Shown in pieces: positions 58,494-64,000 of a stretch of 64,000 nt of DNA. The stretch is from Rhodanobacter glycinis (lineage in GTDB: Bacteria; Pseudomonadota; Gammaproteobacteria; Xanthomonadales; Rhodanobacteraceae). Position numbers and translations under genes: made by a program. The stretch is taken from NCBI RefSeq assembly GCF_006438785.1, contig NZ_RCZB01000003.1, positions 124,001 through 188,000 on the forward strand. The letters are read 5' to 3'. The notes beneath the pieces were generated by a model. The model ran no database searches and was not told the origin of the DNA. It saw only the letters and a list, made by a program, of their open reading frames with translations. How positions within the stretch are numbered: the stretch's first letter is position 1; each line of letters starts with the position of its first letter.

Positions 58494-60401
58494 TCAGCCG
58501 CCGCTCGGCTTGACCGGACGTTTCACCACACGTCCCTTGCGGAAATGCAGATAGCGCCCGGACTGGCGTGCCTCCTGCAGACGCTGCCCATGCGCGGTGA
58601 GAATATCGCCGCGGGTGAGGATGCCGACCAGCATGTGCGGTGCCTCGTCACCCACCACGATCAGGCGACCGACGTTCTGCGCCACCATGTGGTCGGCCGC
58701 TTCGCGCAAGGAATGGCTTTCCTTCACCACGATCGGCTCGCGCAGTACCAGCTCACCCAGCGACAGCGTGTAATGCCATTGCGGATCCAGCAGGGTGCGA
58801 CGGGTCAGCACACCACGCACGTGGCCTGCTTCGTCGATCACCGGGTAGCCCTGATGCTGCATGTCGGGCAGACCTTCGTTGAACCAGCGGCGCACTTCGG
58901 CCAGCGTCTGTGTGGTACGCAAGGTCACCACCTCGTGCGTGCAGGCGTCGCGTACCACCACCTGATCCAGGTAATCGGCGGCGTATTCGGCCGGCACGCG
59001 CACGCCACGGCGAGCAATCTTCTCGGTCATGATGGTGTTGCGCATCATCAGTGCGGAAATCAGGTACGCCGCCGTGCAGCCGCCGAGCAAGGGCAACAGC
59101 CCGGCTGGCTGGCCGGTGGTTTCGAACGCAAACACCACGGCCGTCAGCAACGCACGCGCGGAGCCGGCGAAGATCGCCGCCATGCCGACCAGCGCCGCGA
59201 TGCGCGGATCGATGCCTAACTGCGGCACCAGCGCCGCGATGCCCAGGCCGAGCAGCGCACCCAGCGCACCGCCGATGGTAAACAACGGCGCCAGCGTACC
59301 GCCGGACGTACCGCTGCCCAACGCGATCGACCACGACAGGAATTTCATCACGCACAGGAACGCCAGCGCCTGCATGGTGAGCTGACCGGACACGATGTTC
59401 TCGATGTTGGTATAGCCCACGCCCAGCGTCAGCGGCGCGAAATAGCCGACCACACCCACCGCGACGCCACCGATCGCCGGCCACCACATCCAGTGAATCG
59501 GCAGCTTCTCGAACACATCCTCGATGCCGTAGACGAGACGTGTCACGCCCACGCTGATCAGGCCAAGCACGGCACCGATGCCGACGTACGAAAGCAGCGC
59601 CATCAGGCCCGGTGTGGCCAGCGCCGGCATTGCGAACACCGGTGCCGAACCCACCATCGCGTAACGCACGCCAGTCGCCGCCACCGTCGCCAGCGCCACC
59701 GGAATCAGCGAGCGCGGGCGCAGCTCGAACAGCAGCAGTTCGATCGCCAGCACCACCGCAGCGACCGGCGAGCCGAATACCGCCGCCATGCCTGCCGCCG
59801 CACCGGCCGCCAGCAACACCTTGCGCTCGGCACCGGTGACATGCAGCAGCTGGCCGACGAACGAACCGAGTGCGCCGCCGGTGGCGATGATCGGGCCCTC
59901 CGCGCCGAACGGACCACCGGTGCCAATCGCGATCGCCGAGGAAATCGGCTTCAGGAAGGTGATCCTCGGTGGGATCTTCGACTCGTTGAGCAACACCTGC
60001 TCCATCGCTTCCGGAATGCCGTGGCCGCGGATCGCACGCGAACCCCAGCGCGCCATCACACCGACGATCAGGCCACCGATTACAGGCACCGCGATCACCC
60101 ACAGTCCCAGGTGGTTATCGGCCGGCGAGCTGAATGCCGTCGACACCCGACCATAGAACGCCAGGTTCGTCACCAGTCCGATCAATGCGGTGAGGATCCG
60201 TGCGATGAAAGCCGCCGCAACGCCCAGCAATATCGCCACCGCCGTGATGCGCAACACCCGACGATCCACCAGGGTCGAGCGTCGTGGCATGCGGGTGGCG
60301 TCGAGGGTCACGCCAAGCGACGGCGACAGGGGCAAGGCGTCGGTGCTGCCTTCGAGGCGCACGTTGGCATGCCCGGCAGCGTTTTCTGTTTCGGGGGTCA
60401 T
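58494..60401 (-). CDS. CLC-family chloride channel/antiporter with C-terminal CBS pair
   Basis: Protein of 635 residues from the ATG at 60401 (MTPETENAAGHANVRLEGST). N-terminal ~45 residues precede the membrane domain. CLC signatures: GHGIPEAM (126-133, in place of GSGIP), GAEGP with gating Glu 168 (GREGP type), and GSGTSGGTLAP. Two C-terminal CBS domains (about 490-620) include HEVVTLRTTQTLAEVRRWF and RLIVVGDEAPHMLVGILTRGDIL. The conserved anion-binding Ser is His here, a variant seen in other CBS-bearing bacterial CLCs as I recall. Anion selectivity unknown. Confidence 0.92.
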   Translation of the reverse strand: MTPETENAAGHANVRLEGSTDALPLSPSLGVTLDATRMPRRSTLVDRRVLRITAVAILLGVAAAFIARILTALIGLVTNLAFYGRVSTAFSSPADNHLGLWVIAVPVIGGLIVGVMARWGSRAIRGHGIPEAMEQVLLNESKIPPRITFLKPISSAIAIGTGGPFGAEGPIIATGGALGSFVGQLLHVTGAERKVLLAAGAAAGMAAVFGSPVAAVVLAIELLLFELRPRSLIPVALATVAATGVRYAMVGSAPVFAMPALATPGLMALLSYVGIGAVLGLISVGVTRLVYGIEDVFEKLPIHWMWWPAIGGVAVGVVGYFAPLTLGVGYTNIENIVSGQLTMQALAFLCVMKFLSWSIALGSGTSGGTLAPLFTIGGALGALLGLGIAALVPQLGIDPRIAALVGMAAIFAGSARALLTAVVFAFETTGQPAGLLPLLGGCTAAYLISALMMRNTIMTEKIARRGVRVPAEYAADYLDQVVVRDACTHEVVTLRTTQTLAEVRRWFNEGLPDMQHQGYPVIDEAGHVRGVLTRRTLLDPQWHYTLSLGELVLREPIVVKESHSLREAADHMVAQNVGRLIVVGDEAPHMLVGILTRGDILTAHGQRLQEARQSGRYLHFRKGRVVKRPVKPSGG

Positions 60402-60543
60402 CGGTTTGCCGCAGGGTAAAGGCGGAAATTTTACGCTGCTGGGTGGAGGAACCGAAGAGGCAGGTTTTTGCGAATGGTGGTTTGGGCTTGGCTTTTGGGA
60501 GAAAGGCAAATGCCGCTACTGGACGCAATGAATATCGCGGGTA

Positions 60544-60559
60544 CTGGGAGACTAGGATT
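60544..60559 (+). repeat. 16-bp copy of the tRNA-Gln 3' end
   Basis: CTGGGAGACTAGGATT at 60544-60559 is identical to 60711-60726, which covers the discriminator base, 3' acceptor strand and part of the T arm of tRNA-Gln on the minus strand. The two copies flank a 151-bp structured spacer. Such duplications can be att-like footprints or tRNA-gene fragments. Upstream, 60402-60543 contains no gene or motif I can support. Confidence 0.6.
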
Positions 60560-60560
60560 G

Positions 60561-60636
60561 TTTGGCCCATTCCTGGGCCAAACTCCGCTTCGCGGAGCCA
60601 GCCTGCGGCTGTCCAATTTTGTTCCAGACAAAATTG
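60561..60636. repeat. Array of four back-to-back hairpins
   Basis: Consecutive perfect stems: TTTGGCCCA / TGGGCCAAA (60561-60582), CTCCGC / GCGGAG (60583-60597), CAGCC / GGCTG (about 60600-60612) and CAATTTTGT / ACAAAATTG (60614-60636). No convincing ORF covers it. The layout looks like a mosaic of palindromic units (REP/BIME-like) beside a tRNA gene. Confidence 0.6.
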
Positions 60637-60669
60637 TCGAATGTGGTTTGCCTCCTGTTTCCGCAGATC

Positions 60670-60708
60670 AAAATAAAAAACCCGCCACGAGGGCGGGTTT
60701 TTTATTTT
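60670..60708. terminator. Bidirectional intrinsic terminator at the tRNA-Gln end
   Basis: Perfect 17-bp inverted repeat AAAATAAAAAACCCGCC (60670-60686) / 60692-60708 around ACGAG. GC core with A/T tracts on both sides, so it acts as a terminator in either direction. Its right arm touches the 3' CCA of tRNA-Gln. Confidence 0.92.
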
Positions 60709-60781
60709 GGCTGGGAGACTAGGATTCGAACCTAGATAGACAGCGTCAGAGGCTGTCGTCCTACCGTTAGACGATCTCCCA
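60708..60781 (-). tRNA. tRNA-Gln (anticodon CTG)
   Basis: 74-nt cloverleaf on the minus strand: acceptor TGGGAGA / TCTCCCA, D arm with GTC..GAC, anticodon stem ACAGC / GCTGT enclosing CTCTGAC (anticodon CTG at about 60747-60749), T arm CTAGG-TTCGAAT-CCTAG, discriminator G and encoded CCA. The U1-A72 first pair is typical of tRNA-Gln. Reads CAG codons. Lies 67 bp after rpsI with no terminator between, so co-transcription is possible. Confidence 0.95.
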
Positions 60782-60848
60782 AAAATAGCTGGAACGATGC
60801 GCTCTGACCGTTGGTGCATCGAACCACAACGCAAATCCCGTAGAGGAG

Positions 60849-61241
60849 TTAGCGCTTGGAGAACTGTGTTGCGCGACGGGCCTTGTGCAGACCGACCTTC
60901 TTGCGCTCGACTTCGCGGGCGTCGCGGGTCACGAAACCGGCCTTGCGCAGCGGGGACTTCAAGGTTTCATCATATTCGATCAGCGCGCGGGCGATGCCCA
61001 GGCGGATCGCGCCGGCCTGACCGGTGATGCCACCGCCGGCGACCGTGACCATGATGTCGAACTTGCTGATGTTGTCGGTCAATTCGAGCGGCTGGCGCAC
61101 GATCATGCAAGAGGTCTCGCGGCCGAAAAACGCCTCAAGCGACTTGCCATTGACCACGATCTCGCCCTTGCCCTTGCGCAGGAACACGCGGGCGGCGGAG
61201 GTTTTGCGGCGGCCAGTGCCGTAATTCTGCTGGATCGTCAT
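60849..61241 (-). CDS. rpsI: Ribosomal protein S9
   Basis: Protein of 130 residues: [61 protein letters not shown], and the decoding-centre C-terminus [17 protein letters not shown]. Second gene of rplM-rpsI, 9 bp after rplM. Confidence 0.98.
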   Translation of the reverse strand: MTIQQNYGTGRRKTSAARVFLRKGKGEIVVNGKSLEAFFGRETSCMIVRQPLELTDNISKFDIMVTVAGGGITGQAGAIRLGIARALIEYDETLKSPLRKAGFVTRDAREVERKKVGLHKARRATQFSKR

Positions 61242-61250
61242 GATGGTTCC

Positions 61251-61679
61251 TTAGAGTTCCAGCGCCTGCGGCTGCTGTGCGGTATGCGGATGCTCGGCAC
61301 CGCCGTAGACCTTGAGCTTGCGGTACATCTCGCGGCCCAGCGGATTCTTCGGCAGCATGCCCTTGACGGCAATCTCGATCACGCGCTCCGGATAGGTCGC
61401 CAGCAGATCCTTCAGACTGGTGGTCTTCAGGTTGCCGATGTAGCCGGTAAAGCGGTGGTACTTCTTGTCGTCCAGCTTGGCACCGGTGACATGCACCTTC
61501 TGCGCATTGATCACCACGATATAATCGCCGGTGTCGCAATGCGGGGTGTATTCCGGCTTGTGCTTGCCGCGCAGACGACGGGCGATCTCGGTCGACAGGC
61601 GACCGAGCGTCTTGTTCGTGGCATCGACCACGAACCAGTCGCGCTTGACGTTGTCTGCATTGGCGCTAAACGTTTTCAT
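61251..61679 (-). CDS. rplM: Ribosomal protein L13
   Basis: Protein of 142 residues from the ATG at 61679 ([33 protein letters not shown]). Conserved [62 protein letters not shown]. Longer frames upstream are not part of the gene. Confidence 0.98.
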   Translation of the reverse strand: MKTFSANADNVKRDWFVVDATNKTLGRLSTEIARRLRGKHKPEYTPHCDTGDYIVVINAQKVHVTGAKLDDKKYHRFTGYIGNLKTTSLKDLLATYPERVIEIAVKGMLPKNPLGREMYRKLKVYGGAEHPHTAQQPQALEL

Positions 61680-61681
61680 TT

Positions 61682-61711
61682 CAGAATACCTGTTCTGCCG
61701 CCGTGAGGCGG
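61682..61711 (-). promoter_or_regulatory. Two leader hairpins before rplM
   Basis: On the minus strand CCGCC-TCAC-GGCGG (61698-61711) is followed by CAGAA-CAGGTA-TTCTG (61682-61697). The AGG of the weak Shine-Dalgarno sequence lies in the second loop. L13 autoregulates rplM-rpsI at the leader in E. coli, so these are candidates for the same control. Inferred. Confidence 0.4.
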
Positions 61712-61809
61712 TACGCGTAATCGGTGGATCAAAGGCGCGAGATGATAGCGGAGCCGTCATCCATGGCGCAAGCCCACCGACCGGCGGGCTGTGAGTTGGC
61801 AATGATAGC

Positions 61810-63030
61810 ATGATGAGCATGCCGCTTGAAAAGTCCCCCATGCCCGCGCCTGCCGGCCGCATTGCCGAACTGGCCGATCAATGCGTGCAATGCGGGTTGT
61901 GCCTGCCGGTTTGCCCCACCTATGCGCTGGATCGAAACGAGGCGGAGTCGCCGCGCGGCCGTATCGCCATCGCTTCCGCCCTTGCCCGAGGGCTGGTCGA
62001 CCCCACTTCCGGGCTGCGCGAACACCTGGATCACTGCCTGGGCTGCCTGAACTGCGAAACGGTTTGCCCGGCCAACGTGCAATACGGTGAATTGCTGATC
62101 GAGACCCGTGCCCTGCTCGGGCCACCGGCGCGACGGCCGCGCCTGCTGCTGGACCTGCTCAAGCGACCGACATTACTGCGCGTAGTGCGCCAGCTCGGTC
62201 GCTGGATCGCCCTGCCGCGCTGGAAGAACGAGCTGGCGCGACGATTCTCAACCCATTCGCCGTGGCGTGCTGCCCTGCTCAACCTGCCGGCTGCAGCGCC
62301 GACCGTGCGCGTTCAGGCTCGGCAGCAGCCATCGGGCAACCGCCCCCAACTGGCCCTGTTTCCCGGCTGCGTGGCCAGCATCGACGATGCGCAAGCGCAG
62401 CAGGCGGCAATCACCCTGCTGCAGGCGGTGGGTTTTCACGTCAGCGTGCTGCCGGCGTTCTGCTGCGGAGCGATGGACCTGCATGCGGGTGCAGCCGATG
62501 CCGCTGAACAGGCCGCGCAACATGTGCGCCGGGCCTGGGCCGCGAGCGGGGCGACCCGGTTGCTTTCGGTGACGCCCGGCTGCCTCGGCACGCTGCGTCG
62601 TGCGTTGCCCGGCGTGAGTGTCCTCGATCCCGTGGAACTGCTGGCCGAGCATGCCGCGACCCTGAGTTTCCGCCCGTTGCTGCAAAAGGTGGCGCTGCAT
62701 CTGCCATGTACGCAGATCAACGTGGCGCGCACCGATGCCGCCCTGCTGCAATTGCTGCGTCGCATACCCGGGCTCGATGTGTCGACGTTGCCGCGGCCAC
62801 CGTACTGCTGCGGCGCGGCCGGCAGCCATCTGCTGGAATTTCCTGAACGCGCTGCGCAACTGCGTGACGATACGCTGCGGAAAGCCGCCACGCTGGAACC
62901 GCGGCGGTTGTTGTCGTCCAATATCGGTTGTCGCCTGCACCTGGACGCCGGCATCGAGCAGCAGGGCTTGTCCTGGCCAAGCCAGCACCCGCTAACCCTG
63001 CTGGCTCAACAACTGGAACATAGCCATTGA
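61810..63030 (+). CDS. Fe-S protein with two 4Fe-4S sites and CCG domains (GlcF-like)
   Basis: Protein of 406 residues. Two ferredoxin-type clusters: [12 protein letters not shown] (about 25-36) and [12 protein letters not shown] (about 76-87). Two CCG (heterodisulfide reductase-type) repeats: GCVAS...FCCGAMD and PCTQIN...YCCGAAGS. Matches the GlcF subunit of glycolate oxidase, but glcD and glcE are not adjacent, so the electron partner is unknown. Several ATGs (61810, 61813, 61819) are possible starts. Divergent from rplM. Confidence 0.88.
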   Translation: MMSMPLEKSPMPAPAGRIAELADQCVQCGLCLPVCPTYALDRNEAESPRGRIAIASALARGLVDPTSGLREHLDHCLGCLNCETVCPANVQYGELLIETRALLGPPARRPRLLLDLLKRPTLLRVVRQLGRWIALPRWKNELARRFSTHSPWRAALLNLPAAAPTVRVQARQQPSGNRPQLALFPGCVASIDDAQAQQAAITLLQAVGFHVSVLPAFCCGAMDLHAGAADAAEQAAQHVRRAWAASGATRLLSVTPGCLGTLRRALPGVSVLDPVELLAEHAATLSFRPLLQKVALHLPCTQINVARTDAALLQLLRRIPGLDVSTLPRPPYCCGAAGSHLLEFPERAAQLRDDTLRKAATLEPRRLLSSNIGCRLHLDAGIEQQGLSWPSQHPLTLLAQQLEHSH

Positions 63031-63043
63031 AACAGGAACACCC

Positions 63044-63685
63044 ATGAACATCCGCACGCTGAGCCCGCTCGACCGCCTGCTGGCCGGTTGCGAACGCGCG
63101 CTGGAAGCGATCGCCGGTTCGCCGCAGGCGCACCGTCCCTCACCCGCCGCCGGCATCGTCGAAGCGGAGCTGGATGAAGCCGAGCGCCGGCATGCCGCCG
63201 GTCTGATGCGAATCAACCATACCGGCGAGGTCTGCGCGCAGGCGCTGTATTTCGGCCAGGCCGCACTGGCGCGCGCCGCCGACAACCGCGAGCACCTGCT
63301 GCACGCTGCCGCCGAGGAAACCGATCACCTGGCCTGGTGTGCGCAACGCCTGCAGCAGCTGGACAGCCGCCCCAGTCTGCTCAATCCGCTGTGGTACGCG
63401 GGCAGCTATGCGATCGGCGCAGCCGCCGCACTGGCCGGCGATCCGGTCAGCCTCGGCTTCGTGGTCGAGACCGAGCGCCAGGTGGAAACCCATCTGGCCG
63501 AACACCTGGAAAAATTGCCTGCCCAGGACGAACGCTCGCGCGTGGTGCTGAAGCAGATGCAGATCGACGAGATCCGCCACGCACAGGCGGCACAGCAACG
63601 TGGTGGCGTCGAACTGCCGTTCCCGTTGCCGCAGCTGATGCACGTCAGCTCGATGGTGATGAAAGCGGTGGCGTATCGCGTGTAG
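63044..63685 (+). CDS. coq7: Demethoxyubiquinone hydroxylase Coq7
   Basis: Protein of 213 residues, diiron monooxygenase for the C6 hydroxylation in ubiquinone synthesis. Diiron ligands in [40 protein letters not shown] and IDEIRHAQ. Homologous to Pseudomonas Coq7 and replaces UbiF. Starts 13 bp after the GlcF-like gene. Confidence 0.95.
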   Translation: MNIRTLSPLDRLLAGCERALEAIAGSPQAHRPSPAAGIVEAELDEAERRHAAGLMRINHTGEVCAQALYFGQAALARAADNREHLLHAAAEETDHLAWCAQRLQQLDSRPSLLNPLWYAGSYAIGAAAALAGDPVSLGFVVETERQVETHLAEHLEKLPAQDERSRVVLKQMQIDEIRHAQAAQQRGGVELPFPLPQLMHVSSMVMKAVAYRV

Positions 63686-63706
63686 GACCAATAACTGTTG
63701 CCATGA

Positions 63707-63732
63707 AAAAACCCGCCTCTCGGCGGGTTTTT
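63707..63732. terminator. Bidirectional intrinsic terminator between coq7 and speD
   Basis: AAAAACCCGCC (63707-63717) pairs with GGCGGGTTTTT (63722-63732), 4-nt loop. A-run and T-run on either side suit termination of both convergent genes. Confidence 0.93.
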
Positions 63733-63734
63733 CG

Positions 63735-64000
63735 TCACATCAGGTTGCGTCCGTGGAACAGTTCCTCGATCTCGCGGCGCAGCAGCTGCTCGATGCGCTG
63801 ACGCTCCTTGAACGAGAGGTCGTCGGCGTGTGCCTCAAACAGGTAAGTATCGAGATCGAAGTCCTTGATGTGCATCTTCGTGTGGAACATGTTTTCCTGG
63901 TACACGTTGACGTCGAACATCTCGTACTTCTGGCGGATGTGCTTGGCCAGGTAATCCTGCACCGAATTGATCTTGTGGTCGATGAAGTGCTTCTTGCCCT
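63735..64000 (-). CDS. speD: S-adenosylmethionine decarboxylase proenzyme, C-terminal part
   Basis: The last ~88 residues of a gene running off the right edge, reading [40 protein letters not shown] and [24 protein letters not shown]. This matches the C-terminus of E. coli-type SpeD (~264 residues), a pyruvoyl enzyme that makes decarboxylated SAM for spermidine. The self-cleavage Ser lies outside the window. Confidence 0.93.
   Translation of the reverse strand, partial: GKKHFIDHKINSVQDYLAKHIRQKYEMFDVNVYQENMFHTKMHIKDFDLDTYLFEAHADDLSFKERQRIEQLLRREIEELFHGRNLM

Noticed and set aside
60468..60722. 84-codon plus-strand frame across the hairpin array near tRNA-Gln
   Set aside because: It runs through palindromes and a terminator into the tRNA gene and lacks a ribosome-binding site.

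Overview
The window is a dense, high-GC chromosomal segment from a gammaproteobacterium, most likely Xanthomonadales and probably Rhodanobacteraceae (Rhodanobacter, Dyella, Frateuria type). Protein similarities, the pilMNOPQ/ponA arrangement, a cydP gene ahead of cydAB and a type B L31 protein all fit. The assignment comes from recalled protein families and gene order, not from a database search. I see no insertion sequences, prophage or CRISPR. Nearly all genes are core or conserved accessory genes.

Layout: (1) 1-3547, minus strand: a MacB/FtsX-type ABC exporter with two different permeases, an ATPase and a periplasmic adaptor; a perfect 16-bp palindrome lies in its promoter region. (2) 3794-7612: a secreted FDFWIG protein, an FAH-family hydrolase, mscL, a secreted M28 peptidase and a small secreted Cys-rich protein. 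(3) 7671-12553: an RND pump, its adaptor and a MarR regulator. (4) 12621-20127: a macro-domain protein converging on a six-gene MoxR/DUF58/DUF4381/BatA/BatB-TPR/BatD operon. (5) 20258-28273: the pilMNOPQ operon with a strong promoter and a UUCG-loop terminator, divergent from ponA (PBP1A). (6) 28344-37406: a conserved unknown protein, gltA (GTG start), rpmE2, a nucleoside hydrolase, recG, ridA, spoT and rpoZ. (7) 37606-42061: a complete Mla lipid-transport set, with mlaA converging on mlaFEDCB; MlaD carries two MCE domains. (8) 42141-46244: gmk and yicC, divergent from rph-rdgB-hemW. (9) 46321-50427: a DUF1631/PilZ pair and pepQ. (10) 50678-55673: cydPABX, then pepP and ygfB on the opposite strand. 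(11) 55785-60401: a TIGR02449 gene, zapA, 6S RNA, fau, an EVE-domain gene, rpiA and a CLC channel with CBS domains. (12) 60402-64000: a hairpin-rich spacer containing a copy of a tRNA 3' end, tRNA-Gln, rpsI-rplM, a GlcF-like Fe-S protein, coq7 and the C-terminal end of speD.

Many genes are coupled by 4-bp ATGA or GTGA overlaps (bat, pil, mla, yicC-gmk, rdgB-hemW, DUF1631-PilZ, cydP-cydA, fau-EVE). Intrinsic terminators are clear between convergent genes. No wholly new system stands out. The features most worth a second look are the two-MCE MlaD and the position of mla between gmk and rpoZ, the BatB-like protein with a degenerate metal site, the exporter operator, the structured spacer next to tRNA-Gln, an uncharacterised protein with a TetR-like N-terminus, and several leader hairpins.
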